Shown piece by piece: positions 7,790-14,586 of a stretch of 15,974 nt of DNA. Source of the stretch: an uncultured Lachnospiraceae bacterium (lineage in GTDB: Bacteria > Bacillota > Clostridia > Lachnospirales > Lachnospiraceae). Under the pieces are notes generated by a model. The model saw only the letters and a list, made by a program, of their open reading frames with translations, made no database searches and was not told the origin of the DNA. The stretch lies in assembly GCA_947625995.1 (NCBI GenBank), contig CANQQN010000014.1, forward strand, positions 1 through 15,974. The letters are read 5' to 3'. The position numbers and the translations under genes are program-made. Within the stretch, counting starts at the first letter, position 1. Each line of letters opens with the position of its first letter.

Positions 7790-8569
7790 TTACTTGCCTG
7801 TTTTTCTCGTACTGGCCTTGCCGGTATTCCGTTTTTTCTTTTTCTTCTTTTTCTTGTTATCCTCCTCGCTCATGGGGATGGAACCAAGTACATGAAGCTC
7901 CAGATAACGCTCTACCTCCTCCGGCGTACGAAGGGTATCGTTTACAAGGAACAGGATCACCACCACTGCGCCTGCAAGCAGGATGCCGAGCAGTGCGCCG
8001 ATGGCAGCATTTTTCTTTACATTGGGACTGCTGGGCTTTTCCGGGATCGTGGCGGGATCCGCCACCTTCACGGCCTGCACATCCATGATATCCTGAATCT
8101 GTGTGGAAGCCGCTTCACAGATGGCGGCTGTCAGCTTCTGAGCCGCATACGGATCGGGGTCGGTGACTCGAACGGAGATCACACGGGTATCTGAGCTGGC
8201 TTCCTCAACAGTAAGCTTCTTCAGCATTTCTTCATGAGTCAGGGACAGACCCACCGCGGAAACGGCCATCTCCGTAACTCTGCGGGTCTTACACAGTTCA
8301 ATATAGTCCTTTGTCAGATAACTGCTGCTCAGCAAGTCGCTCTGGGTTACGGAAGACGAACTGTTCTGATCGGCTCGGTTTAATACGTAAAGCTCCGCCG
8401 TAGAAACATACTGCGGCGTAATAAACACTTTTGTAATGAGCAGTGCCGCAAGTCCGAACAAAAGACCGCTGAGTATGATCACCACAAGATGCGAGCGGAT
8501 CACATTTACAAGTTGCAGTAAATCAATTTCCAATTCATCATTATTATGTGTTTCCATTCTCTTTGCCAT
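7790..8569 (-). CDS. cpsC: Wzz/CpsC-type kinase activator and chain-length protein
   Basis: A membrane protein of 259 residues that activates the partner tyrosine kinase and tunes polysaccharide length. There are two transmembrane segments (about 28-47 and 187-209) with an extracellular Wzz domain between them. A Pro-rich PEKPSSPN precedes the second segment, as in Wzz/YveK proteins. The cytoplasmic tail contains RTPEEVERYLELHVLGSIP, the segment expected to contact the kinase, followed by eight consecutive lysines and a basic end. ATG 8569 has AAGGGAG very close upstream. Met5 is a possible alternative start. It lies 12 bases after the phosphatase gene and 25 before the kinase gene. Confidence 0.88.
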   Translation of the reverse strand: MAKRMETHNNDELEIDLLQLVNVIRSHLVVIILSGLLFGLAALLITKVFITPQYVSTAELYVLNRADQNSSSSVTQSDLLSSSYLTKDYIELCKTRRVTEMAVSAVGLSLTHEEMLKKLTVEEASSDTRVISVRVTDPDPYAAQKLTAAICEAASTQIQDIMDVQAVKVADPATIPEKPSSPNVKKNAAIGALLGILLAGAVVVILFLVNDTLRTPEEVERYLELHVLGSIPMSEEDNKKKKKKKKRNTGKASTRKTGK

Positions 8570-8581
8570 TCTCCCTTTTTC

Positions 8582-9307
8582 TTATATGTATTCATTATGT
8601 ATCATTTTCATCGGATTATGAATCAATAGCTCTCTGACCGTATCGTCGCCAAACTTCTTGGTAAGATACTGCACACATTTCTTCAGGTTAGGCGCGCGGT
8701 CTGTTTCATTGTGGGCGTCAGTGGCCACAAAATGCACCAGATCGTTTCTGATCAGTTTCACGCAAAACGCTTTGACTCCCCTTCCGATCTCACCCAATAT
8801 ACTTTCCGCATTGACCTGAATGTAAGCGCCCATCTGGCAAAGCTCCTCCACCCTGCCGGGCTTGTCTGTCAGGCTGGCGCATCTCTCCGCATGGGCAATG
8901 ATCGGCCGGTACCCCCACCGGAGCAGTTCATTGACCTGCCGGCGTATCTCCGTGTCCGGCGAGGCATAGGAAAACTCCACAAGCACATATTTTGTGTCCG
9001 CCATCCTTCTGCGGGGATCTTTTTTGACCATATCCACCATATCGCTGGTACTGTGAAATTCGCAGCCCAGATACAGGGTAAGGTCATCCGCGATTTTTTT
9101 TGCTTCTTCCTTTACGCGCAGGAACGTCTCCTCCACCTTCCCGGCCGATGTCTCAAACATGCCGATCCGAAAATGAGGGGTAAATACAACGCCGCGCACG
9201 CCCTGACTGTATTCCTCTTTCAACAGCCGGAGCGTCTGCTCCATTGATTTTGCCCCGTCGTCCACGCCGGGTAAGATATGGCAATGTATATCTATGAATC
9301 CTGTCAA
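8582..9307 (-). CDS. cpsB: CpsB/YwqE-type PHP tyrosine phosphatase, TTG start
   Basis: A metal-dependent protein-tyrosine phosphatase of the PHP fold (241 residues) that reverses CpsD-type phosphorylation. Metal ligands are visible: DIHCHILPGVDDG (His8, His10, Asp16), TPH (His45), GCEFH, IAHAERC and ATDAHN. It starts with TTG at 9307: no ATG lies near, the first catalytic motif begins at residue 6, and a near-ideal CGGAGG sits seven bases upstream. It is the first gene of a four-gene unit (phosphatase, activator, kinase, Ig-like protein). The Gram-positive CpsB family is a close match, so the function is well supported. Confidence 0.93.
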   Translation of the reverse strand: MTGFIDIHCHILPGVDDGAKSMEQTLRLLKEEYSQGVRGVVFTPHFRIGMFETSAGKVEETFLRVKEEAKKIADDLTLYLGCEFHSTSDMVDMVKKDPRRRMADTKYVLVEFSYASPDTEIRRQVNELLRWGYRPIIAHAERCASLTDKPGRVEELCQMGAYIQVNAESILGEIGRGVKAFCVKLIRNDLVHFVATDAHNETDRAPNLKKCVQYLTKKFGDDTVRELLIHNPMKMIHNEYI

Positions 9308-9345
9308 CTTTTGACCTCCGATATGTAAAATACACAGCTTTTGTT

Positions 9346-9375
9346 ATTTTAACATACTTTCCATCGATTATGCAA
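9346..9375 (-). promoter_or_regulatory. promoter of the cpsB-C-D unit
   Basis: Minus strand TTGCAT (9375-9370), 18-base spacer, TAAAAT (9351-9346) preceded by TGT, an extended -10. The predicted leader is about 32 bases, ending in GGAGG before the TTG start. No attenuator-like hairpin fits in that leader. Confidence 0.5.
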
Positions 9376-9455
9376 GTAAAAAGTTTCTTTTCTTAACGCA
9401 AATGTTTTTTTTTACCATTTTTACGGTTTCCATCCCATTTCTTTGAAACCTTGTG

Positions 9456-9492
9456 GCAAATTTCACAAAACACTTGCAAATTGCGGCAAATT
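9456..9492 (+). repeat. three phased GCAAATT heptamers before the ABC-F gene
   Basis: GCAAATT begins at 9456, 9476 and 9486, spacings of 20 and 10 bases, i.e. close to whole helical turns. The copies overlap or flank the -35 region of the ABC-F promoter. A partial copy GCAAAT lies at 9398. It may be an operator or curved A-tract DNA; no known regulator was recognised. Confidence 0.35.
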
Positions 9493-9501
9493 GAGTAAAA
9501 T
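9474..9501 (+). promoter_or_regulatory. promoter of the ABC-F gene
   Basis: TTGCAA (9474-9479), 16-base spacer, TAAAAT (9496-9501). A second, weaker choice is TTGAGT (9491) with TAGTAT (9515). The leader is about 38 bases, too short for the attenuators that control some antibiotic-resistance ABC-F genes. Confidence 0.5.
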
Positions 9502-9545
9502 AAGTTGCGTATGGTAGTATTTACATTTCAGAAAGGAACCGATTT

Positions 9546-11183
9546 ATGATTAGTGCAAACAACGTGACCCTCAGGATCGGCAAAAAAGCCCTCTTTGAGG
9601 ATGTCAATATCAAATTCACGGAAGGTAACTGCTACGGCCTTATCGGCGCGAACGGCGCGGGAAAATCCACTTTTTTAAAGATCCTTTCCGGCCAGTTGGA
9701 GCCTACTAAGGGAGATATCGTGATCACCCCCGGCCAGCGGCTCTCTTTCCTGCAGCAGGATCATTTCAAATACAACGATTACGCCGCGCTGGACGCGGTC
9801 ATCATGGGGAATGCCCGTCTTTATGAGATCATGAAAGAAAAAGACGCCATCTACGCCAAGGAAGACTTTACCGAGGAGGACGGCATTCGCGCCAGTGAAC
9901 TGGAAGCGGAGTTTGCAGGTATGGACGGCTGGAACGCGGAGTCCGACGCCGCCATGCTGCTGAACGGCCTCGGTATCGACACGGAACTGCACTACAAGCT
10001 TCTGGCCGATCTGGACGGCTCCCAGAAAGTAAAGGTGCTGTTGGCGCAAGCCCTGTTCGGCAATCCGGATATCCTGCTTCTTGACGAGCCTACCAACCAT
10101 CTGGATCTGGACGCCATCGCGTGGCTGGAGGAATTTTTGATCAATTTCGACAACACGGTGATCGTGGTCTCCCATGACCGTTACTTCTTAAATAAGGTAT
10201 GCACCCATACCGCGGACATCGACTATGCCAAGATCCAGCTTTACGCAGGCAACTACGATTTCTGGTATGAGTCCAGCCAGCTTCTGCAGAAGCAGATGCG
10301 GGAAGCCAATAAAAAGAAAGAAGAAAAGATCAAGGAGCTGCAGGAATTTATCTCCCGGTTCAGCGCCAACGCTTCCAAGAGCAAGCAGGCTACTTCCCGG
10401 AAACGCGCGTTGGAAAAGATCGAACTGGAGGAAATCAAGCCTTCCAGCAGAAAATACCCCTACATTGACTTTAGGCCTTCCCGTGAAATCGGCAACGAAG
10501 TGCTGACTGTGGAAAACCTCTCCAAGACCATTGACGGCGTAAAAGTGCTGGACAATGTTTCCTTTATCCTAAACCACGACGACAAGGTGGCGTTTGTAGG
10601 CGGCAACGAGCTTGCCATCACCACCCTGCTGCGGATCCTTGCAGGAGAAATCGAGCCGGACGAGGGAACATATAAATGGGGCGTGACCACATCTCAGGCA
10701 TATTTCCCCAAGGACAGTACCAAAGAGTTTGAACGTCCGGAAACCATCGTGGACTGGCTGATGCCCTTCTCTCCTGAAAAGGACGTGACCTATGTGCGCG
10801 GATTTCTGGGCCGTATGCTCTTTGCAGGCGAAGACGGCGTAAAAAAAGTAAACATTCTTTCCGGCGGGGAAAAGGTGCGCTGTCTCCTCTCCAAGATGAT
10901 GATCCAGGCGACCAACGTACTGCTCTTTGACGATCCCACCAACCATCTGGATATGGAATCCATCACGGCGCTGAACAACGCCCTGATCAAATTCCCGGGC
11001 GTGATCCTGTTTACCTCTCATGACCATCAGTTCGTACAGACAACTGCAAACCGGATCATTGAGATCTTTCCAAACGGCAGTATTCTCGATAAGATCACAA
11101 CCTACGATGAGTACTTGGAAAGCGACGAAATGGCAAGGAAACGGACCATTTTCTCCATGGACGGCAAAGAAGAAGACAACTGA
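9546..11183 (+). CDS. ABC-F family ATPase, YkpA/YbiT-like
   Basis: A soluble protein with two ABC ATPase domains and no membrane segment (545 residues). ABC-F proteins bind the ribosomal E site and relieve stalling. Domain 1 has an intact P-loop GANGAGKST and Walker B LLLDEPTNHLD, with a noncanonical signature LDGSQ. A charged linker (about 248-300) separates the domains. In domain 2 the P-loop reads GGNELAITT, lacking the usual GKT lysine, while the signature LSGGEK is canonical and Walker B is LLFDDPTNHLD. ATG 9546 has GAAAGGA eight bases upstream. The nearest relatives I recognise are the YkpA/YbiT group rather than antibiotic-resistance types; resistance is not supported by the sequence. 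Confidence 0.9.
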   Translation: MISANNVTLRIGKKALFEDVNIKFTEGNCYGLIGANGAGKSTFLKILSGQLEPTKGDIVITPGQRLSFLQQDHFKYNDYAALDAVIMGNARLYEIMKEKDAIYAKEDFTEEDGIRASELEAEFAGMDGWNAESDAAMLLNGLGIDTELHYKLLADLDGSQKVKVLLAQALFGNPDILLLDEPTNHLDLDAIAWLEEFLINFDNTVIVVSHDRYFLNKVCTHTADIDYAKIQLYAGNYDFWYESSQLLQKQMREANKKKEEKIKELQEFISRFSANASKSKQATSRKRALEKIELEEIKPSSRKYPYIDFRPSREIGNEVLTVENLSKTIDGVKVLDNVSFILNHDDKVAFVGGNELAITTLLRILAGEIEPDEGTYKWGVTTSQAYFPKDSTKEFERPETIVDWLMPFSPEKDVTYVRGFLGRMLFAGEDGVKKVNILSGGEKVRCLLSKMMIQATNVLLFDDPTNHLDMESITALNNALIKFPGVILFTSHDHQFVQTTANRIIEIFPNGSILDKITTYDEYLESDEMARKRTIFSMDGKEEDN

Positions 11184-11197
11184 TATCTTATCTGAGC

Positions 11198-11240
11198 AAA
11201 AGAGGCTGCCGAAAACCTATGGTTTTCGACAGCCTCTTTT
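11198..11240. terminator. bidirectional terminator between convergent genes
   Basis: AAAAGAGGCTG (11198-11208) pairs with CAGCCTCTTTT (11230-11240), and the inner CGAAAACC with GGTTTTCG, around a TAT loop with one mismatch. The stem is framed by A and T runs, so it works in both directions: for the ABC-F gene (plus) and the activase gene ending at 11252 (minus). Confidence 0.88.
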
Positions 11241-11251
11241 AGAATCTTACT

Positions 11252-12202
11252 TTACTTAAAATTGGCGCCCCGTTCGCAGCGGTTGCCCCAGAAATCGATC
11301 ATCTGCCCATTGCGGTACACACAGATGATCTCGCAGTTATTGGTACACCTGCCGCAGGTGACCTCTCTGGTATGAAACTCCATTTCTTCCATAGAAAAAT
11401 CGAATTCATTGCGGTTCCCGCTTTTCTTTGCCAGAATGGCCGCTCCGAGCGCTCCCATGAGATGGCCGTTTTCATCTACAATGACTTTACAGCCCAGCGT
11501 TCTCTCAAAAGCCGCCACCACGCCGGTATTTTTGCTGACGCCACCCTGAAACACAATGGGCGATTCTATCTTTTTCCCTTTTCCCACATTGTTCAGATAG
11601 TTTGCCACCACCGCGTTGCAGACGCCCGCGATGATATCTTCTCTGGAATGTCCGTTCTGGATCTTATGTACCAGATCGGATTCCGCAAACACCGTACATC
11701 TGGCAGCGATAGGGGTGGGATGCTTTGACCTCAGCGCAATATCTCCGATTTCCTCCACCTCGATGCCCAGCCGTTTTGCCTGACTGGAAAGGAACGCTCC
11801 TGTGCCTGCGGCGCAGAGGGTATTCATGGCATAGTCCACAGCCACGCCGTTTTCCACTAAGATGATCTTGGAATCCTGTCCGCCGATCTCCAGAATGGTA
11901 CGCACCTCCGGGTAAAAGGTGGTGGTTCCCACTGCATGGGCGGTGATCTCATTTTTCACCATTGTGGCGCCTACGATCGTACCGGCAAGCTTTCTGGCGC
12001 TTCCGGTAGTGCCGGTAGCCACAATTTTATATTTTTCTTTGTCAAAACCGGCCTCCAGACTGCGGACCAACTCCTTTACCGCTCCTATGGGGTCGCCTTC
12101 CGTCCATCTGTATTCACTGCTCAGTATCCGGTTATCCTTATCAATGATTACGCCCTTTGTGGAGATCGAGCCCACGTCAATCCCCAGATATGCATGCTCC
12201 AT
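11252..12202 (-). CDS. BadF/HgdC-type ATPase, 2-hydroxyacyl-CoA dehydratase activase
   Basis: An ASKHA-fold ATPase of 316 residues that uses ATP and a dimer-bridging [4Fe-4S] cluster to push low-potential electrons into a dehydratase-type partner. Seen: GIDVGSISTKGVI phosphate loop, EIGGQDSKII, and the two cluster cysteines in CAAGTGAFL (Cys130) and ARCTVFAESD (Cys169); then GGVSKN and GALGAAI. Compared with simple HgdC (about 260 residues) it carries a C-terminal extension with CxxCxxxCxxxC (Cys283, 286, 290, 294) and a later Cys309, perhaps a second metal site. Its ATG abuts the stop of the upstream gene (TAAATG), with no separate strong ribosome site, so translational coupling is likely. 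The partner substrate is unknown. Confidence 0.9.
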   Translation of the reverse strand: MEHAYLGIDVGSISTKGVIIDKDNRILSSEYRWTEGDPIGAVKELVRSLEAGFDKEKYKIVATGTTGSARKLAGTIVGATMVKNEITAHAVGTTTFYPEVRTILEIGGQDSKIILVENGVAVDYAMNTLCAAGTGAFLSSQAKRLGIEVEEIGDIALRSKHPTPIAARCTVFAESDLVHKIQNGHSREDIIAGVCNAVVANYLNNVGKGKKIESPIVFQGGVSKNTGVVAAFERTLGCKVIVDENGHLMGALGAAILAKKSGNRNEFDFSMEEMEFHTREVTCGRCTNNCEIICVYRNGQMIDFWGNRCERGANFK

Positions 12203-13273
12203 TTACAATACCCTCTTTCTCATCCGGATCATATCATAAAACGCTTCCAGTCTGGTCATCAGACCCACGTCGCTGGTCTGTGAATCATACGTGAGATACA
12301 ATACCGGGATCTTATAGTCCGCGCTGATATTCTGCAGCACCGGCATCACGTCGATCTCCGGCGTACAGCCTGCGGATTTCACGTGTATAAGCCCGTCAAA
12401 GCCCTGCTCCGCATATTCCCTTGCGCACCAGATATTTGCGGTGGAGGTAGGCCCCATTTCATAACTGCATAAATCACGGATCTTGATATTCAGGTTTTTC
12501 TCCCCGCTGTAGTGCAGCATCCGGTTTTTCACGTTCATCCAGCGGTGGACCTCCACGCCCATATCCGCAAGGTGCTGCTCCAGATCCAGATTGGAAAAAG
12601 CATCCATGACCGTGAAAAATTCGCCCAGAATTCCCACCTGAAGGGGCTTTTCCGGCTTGTCCACAGGAATCTGCCCCATAGTCTGCAGGGCTGCCTGATA
12701 ACCGGCGTCCATCTCCCCTCTGCTGCGGGCAGTCTCCATTTTTGAAAGGAACTGCCTGAATGCCTTTTTATACTCTCCTTTTGTCACCTCAAAGCCGCAG
12801 TTTTTATAGTATTCCTCCGTGATATTGTCCACATACTCGCCCATTTTCAGCCCGTCCTTTAAAGCAAGAAGAAATCTGGGCAGCTTTACCTTGGGATCGA
12901 TCCGTTTCACGGCTTTTAAATAATCCTTCAGCTTGCCTGTAACGTATTCCGACAGATTGATAAAATCAAACCGGTATCCAAGATCCCTCAGGATCTGCTC
13001 CTGCAGCTCCCCATAATAGCCCAGCCTGCACAGGCCGTTGGTCATGAGTATGGTATCTGCGCCGGCTTCCAACGCCTCGATCATGCTGCCGAGGCTGGAT
13101 TTGAACGGGGTACACACATAATCCGGGCTGTATTTTGTCCCGATCTCCATGGTGCGCTTCGTCATCTCCGGCTGCATGATATAAGAAGCTCCCGTGCCCA
13201 TTTCAATGATATATTTTATGGCGCAGTTGTATCTTGCGATCCTTGGAAAAGAAATCTTTCTGTGCAAATCCAT
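12203..13273 (-). CDS. HgdB-like dehydratase / double-cubane-type Fe-S protein
   Basis: A 356-residue protein of the 2-hydroxyacyl-CoA dehydratase superfamily, related to the C-terminal part of giant activase-dehydratase proteins. Candidate cluster cysteines lie in YVCTPFKSSLGSM (Cys54), NGLCRLGYYGE (Cys82) and SAGCTPEID near the C-terminus; this spacing recalls the three cysteines that bind clusters in HgdB/DCCP proteins. The C-terminus VGLMTRLEAFYDMIR resembles the end of the next protein upstream. It starts immediately after that gene's stop (TAAATG) and is followed with no gap by the activase. No CoA transferase or acyl-CoA dehydrogenase is nearby, so a classical fermentative dehydratase is doubtful. 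A small-molecule reductase role is inference. Confidence 0.82.
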   Translation of the reverse strand: MDLHRKISFPRIARYNCAIKYIIEMGTGASYIMQPEMTKRTMEIGTKYSPDYVCTPFKSSLGSMIEALEAGADTILMTNGLCRLGYYGELQEQILRDLGYRFDFINLSEYVTGKLKDYLKAVKRIDPKVKLPRFLLALKDGLKMGEYVDNITEEYYKNCGFEVTKGEYKKAFRQFLSKMETARSRGEMDAGYQAALQTMGQIPVDKPEKPLQVGILGEFFTVMDAFSNLDLEQHLADMGVEVHRWMNVKNRMLHYSGEKNLNIKIRDLCSYEMGPTSTANIWCAREYAEQGFDGLIHVKSAGCTPEIDVMPVLQNISADYKIPVLYLTYDSQTSDVGLMTRLEAFYDMIRMRKRVL

Positions 13274-14200
13274 TTAAAGCTTTCCCTCCTTAAACCGTAT
13301 GATATCAATGAAGCTCTCTAGTCTCGTCTCCACGCCCGCGGTGCCGTTCTGTCCGTCCATTACAAGGTTCAGGATCGGAAGATCCTTCACCCTTCTGGCA
13401 ATGATCTCATTGACCATGGAATCCGGACCGCAGGGAAACGCGCTGAGCAGTATGATCCCGTCGGTCTTGTCCCTGTTTTGGACGATACTCCCTAAAATCT
13501 CCCGGTTGATCTGCCATTTGCAGGTGGGGGACAGTTCTTTTCCGGCCTTTGCGCCATCTTCCGGATCGATCACGTCCGCACGAATCGGCACCACATCGGA
13601 GCCTTTCAGAAATTCTATCACAGGCTTTCCGATATAGGCGTCGCAGATCACGTAGCTGTGAGCGGCAATCAGGATCTTTATCTTTTCGGATCTATACAAA
13701 AGCTCCTGCTTTTTTTGCTCCGCCTTTTGCTGCCGCTGCTCTGCCTTTTTGGCTGTCCGGTATGCTTTATTCGCGGCCTTGACAGTAAAACCGAAGAACT
13801 GGCCCAATCCCATAAAAGCGGCCCACTCGCTCTTTTTCTGGATCATGTCCGCATTGTAGGTGAGAAATTTCTGTCCGGACTCTCTGAACACATTCCTTGT
13901 CAGATCGTACAGAGCCTCAAACCTGCAGCACATTTCATGGTTTATCCCAAAATTGCTGATCCGGGGGATCAGGATATAGTCGCACTTCCCTATCAGCGCC
14001 TTCACATGGCCGAGAAAGATCTTCAGGGACAGGCATGCCTCATCGATGGCGAGGGCCGCGCCTTCCTCCAGCGTCAGCTTGCTGGTAGGCGCGCTCTCGA
14101 TCACGGAAAAGCCAAGCTCCTCGAAAAAGCTGTGCCACAACGTTTTGTAACGATAGTAGAGCATGGCCCGGGGCAGACCGATGGTAATGGGTTTATCCAA
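13274..14200 (-). CDS. DUF2229-type CoA-activase-associated protein
   Basis: Resembles the DUF2229 segment of large acyl-CoA dehydratase activase proteins. Visible are IGLPRAMLYYRYKTLWHSFF, DEACLSLKIFLGHV, DYILIPRISNFG, SAFPCGPDSMVNEI and the end GVETRLESFIDIIRF. A Lys/Gln/Glu-rich helix (AEQRQQKAEQKKQELL) interrupts the middle. Start: I prefer TTG at 14200 (308 residues, MDKPITIGLPR), with AAAAGGA upstream. The frame remains open to a TTG at 14242, but that lies only about 11 bases after the predicted transcription start with no ribosome site. GTG 14209 is another option. It heads the three-gene unit. The cysteines in DEACLS, MCCRF and FPCGPD may bind iron-sulfur clusters. Molecular function is not established. 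Confidence 0.8.
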   Translation of the reverse strand: MDKPITIGLPRAMLYYRYKTLWHSFFEELGFSVIESAPTSKLTLEEGAALAIDEACLSLKIFLGHVKALIGKCDYILIPRISNFGINHEMCCRFEALYDLTRNVFRESGQKFLTYNADMIQKKSEWAAFMGLGQFFGFTVKAANKAYRTAKKAEQRQQKAEQKKQELLYRSEKIKILIAAHSYVICDAYIGKPVIEFLKGSDVVPIRADVIDPEDGAKAGKELSPTCKWQINREILGSIVQNRDKTDGIILLSAFPCGPDSMVNEIIARRVKDLPILNLVMDGQNGTAGVETRLESFIDIIRFKEGKL

Positions 14201-14259
14201 AATGTTCACATCCTTTTGTGATGAACTGTTTATTATCAACAACTCAAAAAACCTTATTT

Positions 14260-14288
14260 ATCATAGCACAATACAAGGGACAGGTCAA
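14260..14288 (-). promoter_or_regulatory. promoter of the activase/dehydratase unit
   Basis: Minus strand TTGACC (14288-14283), 17-base spacer, TATGAT (14265-14260) preceded by TGC, an extended -10. It is the best consensus promoter in the window. Predicted initiation near 14253 argues against translation starting at TTG 14242. Confidence 0.75.
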
Positions 14289-14330
14289 AAGATATTTTGC
14301 TACTGCCATCACTACAACAAATACTGTCCC
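14277..14330. repeat. GGGACAG/CTGTCCC inverted repeat around the promoter -35
   Basis: GGGACAG (14277-14283) and its exact complement CTGTCCC (14324-14330) bound a 54-base segment, with an inner CAAAA-GATA-TTTTG palindrome. The left arm touches the -35 hexamer. It could be an operator pair or a small MITE/REP-like remnant. A second copy was not found in the window. Confidence 0.4.
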
Positions 14331-14375
14331 CGCGCGGCAGAGTAAACTATCTCAATAAAAAGAAACAGTACACCG

Positions 14376-14403
14376 AAAAAATGCGCCGTGCTTTTACGGC
14401 GCA
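14376..14403 (-). terminator. orphan minus-strand terminator hairpin
   Basis: TGCGCCGT (14382-14389) pairs perfectly with ACGGCGCA (14396-14403) around a 6-base loop. On the minus strand it is followed by TTTTTT. No minus-strand gene lies to its right, so what it ends is unclear. Upstream on that strand, CAGACGCA and TGCGTCTG (14415-14422, 14455-14462) form another inverted repeat. Together they could be the 3' end of a small RNA. The 14243-14586 gap otherwise holds only the promoters and repeats listed. Confidence 0.6.
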
Positions 14404-14528
14404 GTATCTGCAGGCAGACGCAATCTGCCATGAATGATATGGGTAGGAAGGGTATGCGTCTGTGAAACAGTCATTTTTCTCTTCTGCAAATAGCTACTTT
14501 GGAATTAGAAACAGGAAAAATATAACTG

Positions 14529-14557
14529 TTGCATTTTCACTTAGAATTGTATATACT
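14529..14557 (+). promoter_or_regulatory. promoter of the vapBC pair
   Basis: TTGCAT (14529-14534), 17-base spacer, TATACT (14552-14557). The -10 lies inside the palindromic operator, so repressor binding would block polymerase. Confidence 0.7.
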
Positions 14558-14570
14558 ATATGTATATACA
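14548..14570 (+). promoter_or_regulatory. palindromic operator of the vapBC pair
   Basis: TGTATATAC (14548-14556) and GTATATACA (14562-14570) form a perfect 9-bp inverted repeat with a 5-base centre, covering the -10 hexamer. This is the typical layout for autorepression by an AbrB-fold antitoxin, alone or in complex with the toxin. Confidence 0.7.
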
Positions 14571-14586
14571 GAAAGGAGAGGTTTTT

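Noticed and set aside
8711..9247. Plus-strand open frame of 178 codons opposite cpsB
   Set aside because: The minus strand encodes a PHP phosphatase with all metal motifs, so this is its shadow.
9546..11183. ABC-F gene as an antibiotic-resistance determinant
   Set aside because: The two-domain layout and linker match housekeeping YkpA/YbiT-like proteins, and no attenuator leader is present.
13658..14221. Plus-strand open frame of 187 codons opposite the DUF2229-type gene
   Set aside because: It mirrors the coding strand of a conserved protein and lacks a ribosome site and any domain pattern.
14201..14242. Upstream TTG 14242 as start of the DUF2229-type protein
   Set aside because: It would begin about 11 bases after the predicted transcription start with no ribosome site, and family proteins begin close to the IGLPRA motif.
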